In this document: in pieces, positions 41,655-53,189 of the stretch
How the letters are laid out: the number at the start of each line of letters is the position of its first letter
Position numbering within the stretch: the first letter of the stretch is position 1
The notes under the pieces: generated by a model
Database searches by the model: none
What the model saw: only the letters and a program-made list of their open reading frames with translations
Told to the model about the DNA's origin: nothing
Assembly: GCA_965112965.1 (NCBI GenBank)
Contig: CBCOTE010000001.1
Location: 1 to 64,000, forward strand
Source of the DNA: CBCOTE01 sp965112965
Lineage (GTDB): Bacteria; Desulfobacterota; Desulfovibrionia; Desulfovibrionales; Desulfovibrionaceae
Direction of reading: 5' to 3'
Length of the DNA stretch: 64,000 nt
Translations under genes and position numbers: made by a program

Positions 41655-43115
41655 TCATTTATTCAATCGGACACGCAACATGGTGTTTACCAAAGCAGGA
41701 TTAGCCTGACCTTTAGTGGCTTTCATAACCTGGCCCACGAAGAAATCAAGGACTTTAATCTTGCCAGACTTGTATTCAACTACTTTCTTGGGGTTATTTT
41801 CCAGAGCGGCATCCACTGTGGCACCTAAGATATTTATGTCGGAAATCTGGGTCAGACCCTTGGCCTTAACGAAGGCTTCCACGTCCTCCACGCCTTGCTG
41901 AAAAATCTCGGGGAAGATCTCTTTACCAATCTTACCGCTGATAATACCATTTTCGATGCAGGATATGAGGGAAGCTAGAGCGGCAGGTGAAAAGGGGGAA
42001 CGAGATACCGGTAGGTCGACCTGGGCCAACTCATGCACAAGCTCACTCATGATCCAATTACTGTACTTCTTAGCCGTCTGCTCCGACGCCTTACCGATAC
42101 AGACGGCAGCCTCGAAATAATCAGCCAGATCGCGCTCGACCGTGAGCAGGTCGGCATCGTAAGTTGACAATCCAAAATCTTTCATAAAGCGTAGTTTACG
42201 GGCCCGGGGTAGCTCAGGGATGTTGGCACGCCAAATGTCAAGGTCAGTCGAGTCCAGACATACGGGTAATAGGTCTGGATCGGGAAAATAACGGTAGTCG
42301 TGGGCCTCTTCCTTGCCGCGCATGGAAACGGTAACGTTATGCAGGGAGTCGTATAACCGCGTTTCCTGAACCACGACTTTACCATCCTCCAAGCAACTGC
42401 GCTGTCGGGCAATCTCATACTCCAGGGCTTTTTTCACGAACCGGAAAGAATTGACGTTCTTAAGTTCGGTGCGTGTGCCTAACTCCTTCTGTCCTTGGGG
42501 CCGCAGGGAGATATTGACGTCACAACGGAAGGAACCTTCTTCCATATTGCCATCGCAGATGCCAAGATAAATGAAGATGACGTGCAAAGCCTTCAGGTAA
42601 GACACGGCTTCCTCAGGACTACGCAGATCTGGCTCGGAAACAATCTCGACAAGAGGGATACCGGAACGGTTGAGATCTATAAAACTGCGATTTTCCGTAG
42701 CAGAGTGGACGCTCTTGCCGGCATCGTCCTCTATGTGGATACGTGTGATACCGATACGTTTAGTGCTAATTCCAGTAGTACAAAATACATCAATATCCAC
42801 GTATCCGTGTTCAGCTAGTGGGGTCTCATACTGGGAAATCTGATAGCCTTTAGGTAAGTCCGGATAGAAATAATTTTTGCGAGCAAAAACCAAGTCATTG
42901 TTGATTATACAGTCGGTAGCCATAGCCACGCGGCAGGCGTATTCCACGGCCCGACGGTTGAGCACGGGTAGTGCGCCGGGCATGCCAGAGCAAACCTCAC
43001 AGACATTCTCATTGGGCTCAACGCCGAAGCGGGTAGAACAAGCGCAAAAAAGCTTAGACTCAGTGAGGAGCTGCGCATGTACCTCAAGTCCAATGATAAT
43101 TTCGTAATGGGGCAT
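41655..43115 (-). CDS. gatB: Asp-tRNA(Asn)/Glu-tRNA(Gln) amidotransferase subunit B
   Basis: GatB binds misacylated Glu-tRNA(Gln) or Asp-tRNA(Asn) and carries the kinase/transamidation site; it works in the GatCAB complex with GatA and GatC, which are not in this window. Features include YEIIIGLEVHAQL, the zinc-type cysteines in FCACST and CEVCSGMPGALP, KNYFYPDLPKGYQISQYE, EDDAGKSVH, DLNRSGIPLVEIVSEPD, SFRCDVNISLR and YRYFPDPDLLPV. The C-terminal YqeY-like domain is present (GKIGKEIFPEIFQ, NPKKVVEYKSGKIKVLDFFV, ATKGQANPALVNTML). I start at MPHYEIIIG; the open frame extends five codons upstream. No clear ribosome-binding site. Length 486 is standard. Confidence 0.97.
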   Translation of the reverse strand: MPHYEIIIGLEVHAQLLTESKLFCACSTRFGVEPNENVCEVCSGMPGALPVLNRRAVEYACRVAMATDCIINNDLVFARKNYFYPDLPKGYQISQYETPLAEHGYVDIDVFCTTGISTKRIGITRIHIEDDAGKSVHSATENRSFIDLNRSGIPLVEIVSEPDLRSPEEAVSYLKALHVIFIYLGICDGNMEEGSFRCDVNISLRPQGQKELGTRTELKNVNSFRFVKKALEYEIARQRSCLEDGKVVVQETRLYDSLHNVTVSMRGKEEAHDYRYFPDPDLLPVCLDSTDLDIWRANIPELPRARKLRFMKDFGLSTYDADLLTVERDLADYFEAAVCIGKASEQTAKKYSNWIMSELVHELAQVDLPVSRSPFSPAALASLISCIENGIISGKIGKEIFPEIFQQGVEDVEAFVKAKGLTQISDINILGATVDAALENNPKKVVEYKSGKIKVLDFFVGQVMKATKGQANPALVNTMLRVRLNK

Positions 43116-43199
43116 AAATAAGAACATCACTAAAAGCGGGACAACTGCTCACAGAAATTATTAAACTTTTTTTTATAACGTTTCCGATGCAGAGTCAAA

Positions 43200-43760
43200 T
43201 CATTTTTTTTTCGCACCCAACCGCCGACCCCAGGGCGTCTATCGCAGCCAGCTCCACCATCTTATGAACAAAATGAACATCTGAATAACCATTGGATAGA
43301 TCGACCGATTATAAAATATTAATCAGAATCTGAAATACTTCTTTAAAACGGACATTGTCGCCCGCAATATCATACACCAGAACCAAAGTCCTGGCCGGTA
43401 GCTTGACAATCACGGAAACCTTCACCTCACGAGCCACGCCGTATATAGCCATCAGGTAGTTGCAAAATACAGACACTAAGGACATCTTATTGTGACTCAA
43501 GAACTAATCAGGCAGCTCCATTTTATTAACTAGGATCAAAGCCTAAGCCAGACCAAAAGACAACTATACAGAATCCATCAGACAAATAAACTCATTCAGT
43601 ATGTTTTTATATCCGGTTCCGCCTCAGCTTCGTCCTAAAAATACAAAAATATACCGCCGCGTTAAGCAAGCCTCTTGCCAGGAGATCGCGATCAAATCCA
43701 AAGGCCCGCGGTCATCCAAAGTAGTGATAATGAGATCAGGTCCAAAAAAAAAATAGGTGT
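43200..43760 (-). pseudogene. Unidentified gene remnant upstream of gatB
   Basis: In this minus-strand stretch protein-like segments follow one another in changing frames: GPDLIITTLDDRGPLDLIAI, then GTGYKNILNEFICLMDSV, ALILVNKMELPD, YGVAREVKVSVIVKLPARTL with VLVYDIAGDNVRFKEVFQIL, and FVHKMVELAAIDALGSAVGC. Several stops intervene. I infer one eroded minus-strand gene. The order loosely recalls signal-transduction or GTPase proteins, but I cannot assign a family. Confidence 0.45.
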
Positions 43761-46700
43761 CTCTCTCTCTGAATCAAATTCCGAACGACTGTTGTAATAG
43801 TAATCAAGTTAGTCAAAACGATCAACGAAGATATGCAGGAAGTATTTAATATCCCAACCACTATGGCAAAGCATAACAAAGTGAATAAAAAATTAAACTC
43901 ACTCAAGAACTATTGCGTATAGACTTTACTTTGATAAATAGCATAAAACTATGGAGTTATCCACATAAAAAAAGAGAAGCCATAGATGTTGCAAGCCTTG
44001 CAAACGCTATGGGATATCCATAACTCGTAAATTACGATCTGGAACTGTCCGATAATGTTAAAACTGCAGTTGAATACTGCTAAGTTGACCTAAAAAAAAT
44101 AGAAACTACTCAAAAATATTTCATTCACATGATGTTGAGAAACATATTTTTTTGTTGTTGGAGCGCTATATGGCTACATTGTGATCTATACGGATAGGTA
44201 TAAACTTAGCAGGCCGCGGCATCCAAGAACTAGAAATGCGTACAAAAGGAATCCAGCCTAAAAGAGATATGCCTTTCCTTTTTTCTTAACGGACAATCTG
44301 GACTAGATAAAGATACGGTGAAGTAAAAAAAATGCAGCAGCATCGCATACGTTCGATGACCTATGTGGCTGGATAATGGTACATGCATCACTGCGTCAAC
44401 CAAATAACACCACCGCCCCTGCAGAAGGTTAACAGAAAATCTTACTTCGTCGGATAGGCCGGAAAAGTCAAGAACACCTTCGCAATCTACGGGTTACATG
44501 TCAAAATGAACCGTACAGATGCCTCTGCAACGTATTATCGCAACGGCTAAGATCCGAAGATGTAGTCCAACTCCCAAAAAAAATTAATATCTTACAAAAA
44601 AAAATATAAAAATAACTAAATTGCCCAACCAGACAACAGCCGGTATCTATTCATACTGACTGCTCCCAATCGAGGTCAGGGTATCCCGACAATGTGTGGA
44701 TCACATTATTATACTGAATCGATCTCAAAAAAATAGCTCAGGCGGCCGTAGTCTAGTCCCAATTTTTCTACCGAGGATCAAGAGACCAAACAGTAAAGGT
44801 TGGACCGATAAACGCACGGAGAGCATGTCGGATATTTCCTTTCAACTGCGGTCACCCCCAGCTATCTCATCCGCCATAAACACCACCTACCCACATATAG
44901 CCCAAATCTTGAAGGTTAAATAACTTGAAGCCTACACCTCACCACCTCCCCATCCCTAGTTAACGCATTCAGTCCTAATCCAGCGGCCTACGAGAACAAC
45001 TACCAGACTATCGCCAACTCACTGAACTGAGTCAACTTTGATAGAAGTATGACATACAGTTGCATAAAACAGTTCATTCAGATTAGACCGATCAAAAAAA
45101 TCGAATGTTAGAAGGGAAAGTATATGGATGAGCTCTGGCTAGCATAACTTCAGCATACTGGATAAGTGCTGTACAACCTTAATCCACGGTTTTCGATGCA
45201 GATTACGACACTGTAGACTGAGTTGGTGTTACAAATCTTCGAGCGGCTAAGCCAGTAGACGATCCTGATCAAAATCAGGGAACATCTCTTAAAGTATATT
45301 TGCAAACTGCTAAACCCGGAGTACTAGACCCACTCCTGAGTAGTGGAACAACCTAAGTCTAAGTTAGTTTAACAATGAAAATCCTAGAAATCCTATATAG
45401 TTACTATGTTAGCTAAATAACCAATCTCTTCCTGTAATAGTTCCTTCCCATCCACATATAACTGCGTTTTCCTACTAATAACTTAGATAGCCTAAACAAA
45501 AAAACCTGAAAATGGAGTTGACGGCCGGCCCTCCTGCTGACCGACTCAATCTGGAGAGGCAGGTCTGTGCGTGGAGATGACTCAGGTGAGACAGTTTTTA
45601 TTACCGGTATCTGCTCCAGAGCACCACTGGCCCGTAGGCGCCGCGTACATCATAACCGGCCTAGCCACTAAAACTGGATATGTACATTACCCAATTATAC
45701 ATATTACTAATGTATTCAACCTATTGTTTGACAAGACGAGTTTGCCCCTTAGTAAGGCATTCAATTTTCAATTTCCAATTTAGCTTCTCTGGAAGACTAT
45801 CTCACAATCAACATAAATTTAGGCATTCTGTCCAAAAAAATCTAAGCGCGGGATAGCCTGACAGCAAACCAGCTTGTATTACTGCTCTGAATTTATGACG
45901 TTTTAAAAAAAAACTATAGTATACATGCTTTATTACTGAAAAAAATAGATTTTCACCGTTAACGACCTTCGTAAAATTAGCTCAGGAGACTATAGTAAGA
46001 AAGCCAGCGCTTGACAGGGGATTACCCTTATATACTCTTATAATTCTAATCTTTAACGCTTACGTTGAAGTACTTTCTTAACTCATGCTATCTACAGAAC
46101 AACAAAGCTTCTCTTAAGCTAGGGCTGATAGTATACATTTTGGCTAGAGTTACTGTATAAAAATGGCGATATGCACCTCCTTAGTAATATCCACAGAGCA
46201 GATCGCATCCTTACCTATCTGGACGGATGATGTTCTTTTTTTTGTCCATGAATTCGAAGGGACTAGAGCATATCACAAGACTAAAAAAAATGCTAAACAT
46301 CGATAAGTTCACTGCACTATGCCCACTCTCACGTTAACACGAAATCGTCCCATCCATATACGTCTTGAAATCCTTGGTCGAGTCAATAATGAACGCCTCA
46401 GACAAGCTGATGGCACAAACACTAAAGGCATTAGTAGTGAGGCAAAGGCCGTCTTAGTTTAATCCAGAATAGAAACTATAATATCCAAAACGTCGTTAGT
46501 CTAATCGCGGCTAGACTTTGCATATGTGCCATATAAGGCATCAATCTTGGTCTTTAGTCCGCGGCTGCGCTGTTCCTGACGTCTTATTAGACTTGAACTT
46601 ATATTTTTTTAGAAGTGAAATTTTCGCCGCCTTTACCTCGCCAGCATAAGCATAAAATGTTCCAAGCGAACTCATGATTAGTCAAAATTTATAAGTGAGC

Positions 46701-47832
46701 AATATGTGTGACATCCTTAATGATACTATATCACACTCCTTCCAGGCCTGGGCAAACGTGATGCTGATGCAGATAGGCTCAAGCATCTTCTTTTGATTTC
46801 GTCGATCAAGATGAAAAAATGATACTTCCACAGAACATCGAGAAAGTCGTTATTGCTCACTCTGCCTTCAGCAAAAAATGTAGGCATCGAGCAAAATTTT
46901 AGTCAGCATATTAAAAATACTATTTTATGGTCTGCACGGCCACATAAGTCTGGCGGAATAAGGGGATGAACAATCATAAAACCAAAGAAATGTTACTATG
47001 AAATTGAATAATTATAAGGGCACACATAGTTTAGCATGGGGCCTCAAGGTCCAGAACGCTAAGGACTTATTCGAACTCATTGCAAAGCTGGACCATAGTT
47101 TTCTCAACATGCGCGAAGATAGTATACTTTAGCTATTGCGCCACCTCTCTATTTAGAAAAAAATAAACAGACACTTAAATTTTATGAAATCGAACTCAAG
47201 GCATAGGTCCTGCAGCTGACTGTAAGAGATTAAACTCGAATAGCAAATTAATAACAGGCTAGTTATCAAGAGAAGCTATTGATTATTTCTTGGAGCACTT
47301 ATTATTTTGATATTTTCGTTCTCAGATGGAGCTTTTATACCGTTTTAGATGGTAAAAATAGTAATGGGCCATTTCATGAATCAAAAAAAATCATGGTGTA
47401 GTGATCATCGCCAGCCAAAAGCGGTGACGATGGAATTAGATAATCTTCCATCAATGGCAGCAGTCACACATATACCGAGAGATCATATGGACCATTTTTT
47501 TCAGACCTTAGCGCATGAAGCAGTTAAAAACCGCGAACATCTGAACTGCATAAATAGTAAGAAAGATCGTTAAAATAAAGAGTAGCCGAAAATTAAATCT
47601 TTTTTAAAGCGTAACCATAAAAAATGCAACTTCTCAGGCGAAGCAATACGGCGAAGATTGGATAGGTATTCAAGGTTGTCCTCGGTCAAGAAGTAGAACA
47701 GCAAACACCAAAGAATTAGTTCCAGCAACAACGAATATCACAGACTTAGATAATTTTTTTTGGCAGACGGAACATAGTAGACTACGGAGTCGGCCAGGAG
47801 CATCGCGACCGGCCGACGGTCAGGATCAACGG
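43761..47832. other. 4-kb gene-poor eroded stretch
   Basis: No intact gene is visible. Short protein-like plus-strand frames occur near 44696-44923, 45571-45783, 47000-47130 (for example SLAWGLKVQNAKDLFELIAK) and 47349-47573, none with a ribosome-binding site or known motif. A-runs of seven or more are frequent. I see no RNA gene and no terminator for nadK. Confidence 0.5.
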
Positions 47833-48696
47833 TTATTTAGAGAAAGCGAACCGGCCAAAGAATCCTTTGTGTTTGAGTTTACTCACCCAGCTGCCATCAC
47901 CCAAAGTGACCATAAATATGCCACGTAAGGAGCGGCGAATACGTAAACGATCCCCCGGCTTCAAAGGTATGCCCTCCTGGCCGTCCAAGCTAAGGTGCGC
48001 TTCTGCTGTACCTTCAAGGACGATAATCTCCACGCCCACAGCGCTGGATAGGACCATAGGCCGCAGATCACAGAGGAAAGGACAGACCGGCACTAGGCAC
48101 CAGGCGTCCAAGGATGGATGTAGAAGCGGCCCACCGGCCGAGAATCCATAGGCCGTAGACCCGGCCGGAGTGGCAGCTATAAGCCCATCGCAACGAATTG
48201 AGCCTACGACTTCCTCTTCGAGCCGCAATTCCAGGCTCAATAGCCGGGCCAGGATACCACGGTTGACCACTAAATCATTGATAATCTTGCCTTCAGACAG
48301 GGAACGACCACGACGTTCCACTACATAAGTAAGGGCCGGTAACTCCAAAAGTTGGGCCCCATGTTCGAGCAAGTTAGCAAGCGGTTCTCGCCAATCAGCG
48401 GCCGATATTTCAGTGAAAAAGCCGACTTTGCCCAAATTGATACCTAGTAGCGGCGTACAACTACCTATAGCCCATCGCGCCACACTAAGCATAGTCCCAT
48501 CTCCACCCAACACGAGCGCCAAATCAGACGCTGGAGCCAACTCGCACAAAACGTCGGCCCTATGCGTAGCGTTCTCAAACACGTACACACTCAGGCCACG
48601 CTCAGACAGCCATGCGCCCATCTCCTGGCCCAGGGTATAAGCCCGCCTGTCCCCGGTCCTGACAATTACTGACACAACCTGCACTGACGTGAGCAT
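47833..48696 (-). CDS. nadK: NAD kinase
   Basis: Phosphorylates NAD to NADP, the only route to NADP. The catalytic GGDGTML (residues 64-70) is in the expected place after an N-terminal Rossmann-like part. LLGINLGKVGFFTEI, DGLIAATPAGSTAYGFSAGGP and the C-terminal LSLDGQEGIPL with GDRLRIRRS complete the fold. I start at the ATG giving MLTSVQVV because GGGAG lies five bases before it; an in-frame ATG seven codons upstream has no such signal. The 287-residue length is typical. No neighbour is close on this strand. Confidence 0.97.
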   Translation of the reverse strand: MLTSVQVVSVIVRTGDRRAYTLGQEMGAWLSERGLSVYVFENATHRADVLCELAPASDLALVLGGDGTMLSVARWAIGSCTPLLGINLGKVGFFTEISAADWREPLANLLEHGAQLLELPALTYVVERRGRSLSEGKIINDLVVNRGILARLLSLELRLEEEVVGSIRCDGLIAATPAGSTAYGFSAGGPLLHPSLDAWCLVPVCPFLCDLRPMVLSSAVGVEIIVLEGTAEAHLSLDGQEGIPLKPGDRLRIRRSLRGIFMVTLGDGSWVSKLKHKGFFGRFAFSK

Positions 48697-48952
48697 TGTA
48701 TCTCCCTGCATTGGCATTAGTCCTAATAGTTACTTCCTACCAAATCATGACTGCCAGAACATCCCAGTGCTTAAATTAACATCATAATTTATTTTATCTT
48801 TCCGAAGCAATCGCATACCCCCCCTATGGGGCTACCCACGCCCAATCAGGCCAACCAAACGCCCCCCACTGAGATCAAGCGGTACATACTGCCACCTGTA
48901 TAAAAAAGATCAGGACAATGAAATTGTCTAGCTCCCATGTTATTCCTTTGCC

Positions 48953-49852
48953 TCATCGCGCCCAGCGCAGAAGCACGGACCGACGGCCGGCGGAGCGACA
49001 GTAAAACTCAGTGGGGTAACCAATTGTAATAACGCTATGGATAGCTTCATCGGCAGGGATGCCTATAATAGTCTGGATAATCGAATCGTGTTGCATAGCC
49101 GAAACGGCGTACCCGATACAGCAGGTACCAAGGCCCATAGCGTGGGCGGCGAGGAGAATATTCTGGGTGGCAAGAAGGGCATCCTCGGCTGGGCAACTGG
49201 CACCAGGCCGAGAACCGACAAGTATAGCAGCCGGGGCACGATAGAAGAGACGATCTTCTCCTTGGCGAGTATAGGCTTCCAAAATAGCGGCCACGGTGGA
49301 GTAGTATGTGTGGCGGTAATGATAAAGATCGTTGTAGCCCACAAATTTTAGCACTCGGCAAAGAAAACGATTTTTAGCCTGTCGGTTTAAGCGGCAAAAA
49401 AAACTGAATACGGCGTTACCCAGACGTTCCACATCTAAACGAGCGGCGAGTAGGGTAAAAGTCCAATGTTGGCTGTTTGTACCTGAGGGGGCGGAAGCCC
49501 CGATCTTAGCCAAGTCTTCTAAGTCCACGGCAGCCACGGGCTCCGTAGAATAAGTACGGCAAGAACGACGAGAACGCATGAGTTGCACCAAGCCAGGCAG
49601 ATCGAATTGCCCGTAAGGTAACCAACGATTGTCAGCAATAAACGTAGAAAAGGTAGTGGCTGTAGGGTCAAGGGCCTGGAGACTAATAGCCTCCACAGGG
49701 CAGGCAGCCTGGCAATGGCCGCAAGCGATACAGTTATTGCCAGCCATGGCTCGGCCTTCCATGGTAGAAAGATTCTGGGTTGGACACAGAGGCAAGCAGA
49801 TACCACAACCGACGCAGTACTCGGGATCTATAAACGGTCCACTATTTTTTTG
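48953..49852 (-). CDS. Ferredoxin-nitroreductase fusion flavoprotein
   Basis: An N-terminal double [4Fe-4S] ferredoxin domain is fused to an FMN nitroreductase-family domain, a form common in anaerobes. Cluster ligands are Cys14/17/20/24 (CVGCGICLPLC) and Cys42/45/48/52 (CIACGHCQAAC). The flavin domain starts with MRSRRSCRTYSTEPV, has SGTNSQHWTF for FMN binding, and GLGTCCIGYAV with IGIPADEAIHSVITIGYP near the end. It is predicted cytoplasmic and able to feed ferredoxin electrons to a flavin; the substrate is unknown. I start at the ATG with TGGAG eight bases upstream; a GTG 13 codons earlier abuts its own GGAG too closely. Length 299 residues. Confidence 0.9.
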   Translation of the reverse strand, partial: QKNSGPFIDPEYCVGCGICLPLCPTQNLSTMEGRAMAGNNCIACGHCQAACPVEAISLQALDPTATTFSTFIADNRWLPYGQFDLPGLVQLMRSRRSCRTYSTEPVAAVDLEDLAKIGASAPSGTNSQHWTFTLLAARLDVERLGNAVFSFFCRLNRQAKNRFLCRVLKFVGYNDLYHYRHTYYSTVAAILEAYTRQGEDRLFYRAPAAILVGSRPGASCPAEDALLATQNILLAAHAMGLGTCCIGYAVSAMQHDSIIQTIIGIPADEAIHSVITIGYPTEFYCRSAGRRSVLLRWAR

Positions 49853-52800
49853 CATATAGCTTACTCCAAAGGTATCATTACTGCCAATCACATCTCCTCG
49901 ACCATTGAGTCAGTATTTAGATGGATCGACGACAATAATACGTCTTTCAACTAAACCAAATGAGTGATCTTGCGATAGTTATCTGCTGACTTCAATTTAG
50001 CCTCTAAATCAGCATGGCATGACGATATATATGGAATATTCATTTGTAGTTATACTAATACTAGCGACGACTTGACGGATATAGCATAAAAAATAATAGC
50101 TGGTTTAGTTGAGCGAATGTACCATCTTTTAAATAGGATAATTTTGAGCCTACCCCCCTAACCGAATTGGGACAACGCATAAACCAACCGATGATATGCC
50201 GAAAGAATAAAAAATCTAAAGTCACATGCTATTGCACAGAGGCTGTCAAATAATCTAAAAAATATATGCAGTTAAACACACGTTGCTGGTCATCATGGCC
50301 ATAGCACTCCTGGTTGTTTTGCCGGTGGATCACTCTAAGCCCAGAATAAATCTAAAAATATCCTAGCCAATGAATTCAAAGACCGTGTAGGTAAACGGTT
50401 AAAAAATTCCTCTGAAGTATTGTTAAATAAGACGGTTAAAAAATTCCTCTGAAGTATTATTAAATAAGATAGACAAACGTTACGCGATAATGTGGTAAAA
50501 GATCATAATGAATATTATCAAAAACTTAAAGACTAAAGTAGCCTTTATCTTCGTCGATACTGTACTGTAACCACGATATGTATGTCACAGTATCCATGTA
50601 TTCCATCGAATGCATTATAAGCAGCCAATCTTTTATTGACCTTCAGGACAATAACAATAAGCCTTCCTTCATCAAGGTAAACAAATGGCAAAAAGAAAAA
50701 TACCGATTGGGCAGACTGTATATGACCCAAATTTAAAGATAATATGCCCGGTCATAAGATCTCCACAGTTGGCCTAAAATATGATATATCTGATTTAATT
50801 TATAATGTCGAATTTTTATAAAATATATAATATGACTATAATGATCCGGCTGAAAAATTCGCTAGCCCTGATCGTCGCTAACCTCCATAAAAAAATAGAT
50901 CACTCTCTCGAAGAAACTCCATATGTTCATGCCATAACATAAATATACGCCTGGGTTGTTTTTAGCGACGAATCAGTATTTATGGCTTTCTTAGTTCTTA
51001 TTTTTTATATTCGGCGTTCTTTGGAGTAAAATTAAGCACCAATAACTAACAAAGCGCATTCAAAGTCAAAATTTATAATTTTACTCACAGTTGTGGGGTC
51101 AAATCCTGGAAAAAAACTGCCTTCAATTTTAACGAAATAAATCAACGGCGACTAGAAAAATAGGCAAACGCCTTCCAAACAGATCTCAACGGCCTGGCTA
51201 TTAACTCCTCTTCCAGCCATGATAAAGAGCTGTTTACAAGCATCAGGCAATAATCAGAAAGTTATTGAGACACCTTAAACGATATTACCGCCATGCACAA
51301 AATTAATATCAGTACCTAAAACAAAAAATATAAGCGACTATCTGCAACCATTTTCTCAGCTGACTAAAGCCACTTTTATAGATTAAGAATAAGCAACTCC
51401 TGTCTGATCGAATACAAATGATTTTTCATTGAAATAAAAATATTCAACGTGGACTATACCTGTAAAATCATATTCCTTAAAACTATATAATTTGTAGCAT
51501 CAGTTCTTAAATTACCAGTAAGATGTCTTTATTTAGAATTTCGGCAAGACCGTCACGGGTTTAAAATCCAATGAATCATTCTCTCTGCGCCGATTTCTCG
51601 ATTCCTTCAAGAATAGAGGCTAGAAAAATTATGTAACACGATCATCGAAATTTTAAAAATATAAAATCATGGTCGACAAAATACAAAAAATTTATTCAAT
51701 TTCAATAATGATAAAAAAATCTAATCAAGGCGCTGAGTCTTTGCACTAAACATACTGTCGCTAACTCTTGCGACTAACTCCTGTAAGTTTCTAGACAACA
51801 AAAAAAATTAAATCATCGACAACGCCAAGTATCTATAATGTCGTCTTCGGCATCTAACCTTGGCCTCATGCTGATTTTGGGATTGCATGCTTCATAATAG
51901 GCTCCTATGGATAATAGAACGTAACCTTTATCAGTCTAGTCAACTAAAAAAAGATCTTCTCTCGAAGTCTGAACGCCGACGGTGAGGCCAACACCTTGCA
52001 CGCCATAGCTAGTAACAGCTAGTAATTTTAGAAAAATGAGATATTAAAAAGAAAAATGTCAAACATCTATGCTGTGCAAGTTTGAGGTGCCCTGACCTAA
52101 CAAGAATGCCAAGCACAAGCTGGAGTATATCAAGTACGGCGACACGTTCGCCGATGTGAACAAGCGCTACATTGAAGTAATCAAAAGCTGAACGCCAAGC
52201 CTCACAAAATTTTTTTTAAGGCGCATAGCTAAAATTACACATGCCGTATTGCCCAGAATACCAACACCGCTACGACCTTAACCGATTACAAAGCAAATAA
52301 GCAAAACTGTCCTAGAGGTGCAGCCTATAACTCAGCTGAAACAACTTAATAGGTTATAACTACACTAAGAGCTAAACTAAAAAATAGGCAGAACATAGTG
52401 GATGAAAACCATGAAAACCATCATCATCACTGATACATCGGCCTGCGACCTGACCACAGGCCATAGACAAATCGAGCAATCAAGCATAAACTATTTATGC
52501 CCTGAACGCAGTCATCAAAGTCAACCATAGTTTTATTATGATATCCGTCAAATTATAAAAAAACTGACTACAAATCATATCCACGATCTTAGAAGTCGAC
52601 TATAAAATTGCATTATTTGGGCGAGCCGAAAAAAAATAACATTACTATGACCTACATCACGAAACGGATGTAATCTGGGCTACCACTATGACCAAGCAAC
52701 AGCCCGATAAAGCCTTGGTCTAACATGTAGACATTTTTCTTAGAATCAAATGTACGACATCGCCACCGCATCCAATAAGACTATAAAAAACAGTCTGCCT

Positions 52801-53034
52801 CCAACACCCACTCTATCCTGAGTATAAACTAAACACCCAGCAACATCGCCCATGGTATATATATTTCAACCAGACAGTAGCAGAAGATCACACAAGCCTA
52901 CTAACTGAAAAGCATTATCAAAAAAAACTCCAACGCTAACCTACCGTTACCCTTATCCTGAAGAAGCCGCAGGAAATATTCGTCCTCTATTTTTTAATAT
53001 AAACAAGCCTTCGACCGACGATCTGTGGACAAGC
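49853..53034. other. 3-kb gene-poor eroded stretch
   Basis: No intact gene is visible. It contains the 37-bp tandem duplication at 50395-50468. Protein-like fragments occur at about 52100-52190 on the plus strand (AKHKLEYIKYGDTFADVNKR) and near 52650-52930 (TMTKQQPDKAL, YFNQTVAEDHTSLLTEKHYQ), without start signals and in different frames. I cannot assign them. A minus-strand frame at 50545-50730 is unsupported. Confidence 0.5.
50395..50468. repeat. Tandem 37-bp duplication
   Basis: Two adjacent 37-bp copies (50395-50431 and 50432-50468) differ at one base (G versus A). Each begins ACGGTTAAAAAATTCC. It lies in gene-free DNA. Near identity suggests a recent duplication. Confidence 0.95.
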
Positions 53035-53112
53035 TGGGGCGAGAGATGGGATTTGAACCCACGACCCCAAGGGCCACAACCTTGTGCTCTATCCGTCTGA
53101 GCTACTCCCGCC
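53035..53112 (-). tRNA. tRNA-His (anticodon GTG)
   Basis: On the minus strand a complete cloverleaf folds. The acceptor is GCGGGAG paired with CTCTCGC (one G-T pair), preceded by the extra 5' G at position -1 that pairs with discriminator C73, a hallmark of tRNA-His. The anticodon loop is TTGTGGC, giving anticodon GTG. The T-arm is GTGGG/CCCAT around TTCAAAT. CCA is encoded. It lies about 80 bp from the start of murA on the opposite strand. Confidence 0.97.
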
Positions 53113-53189
53113 ACCCAAAATATAGGTATGGATAAAATAGATATTTGTCAAGACTTTCAATCTCGACTAGACTACACTATATAAGAAAT

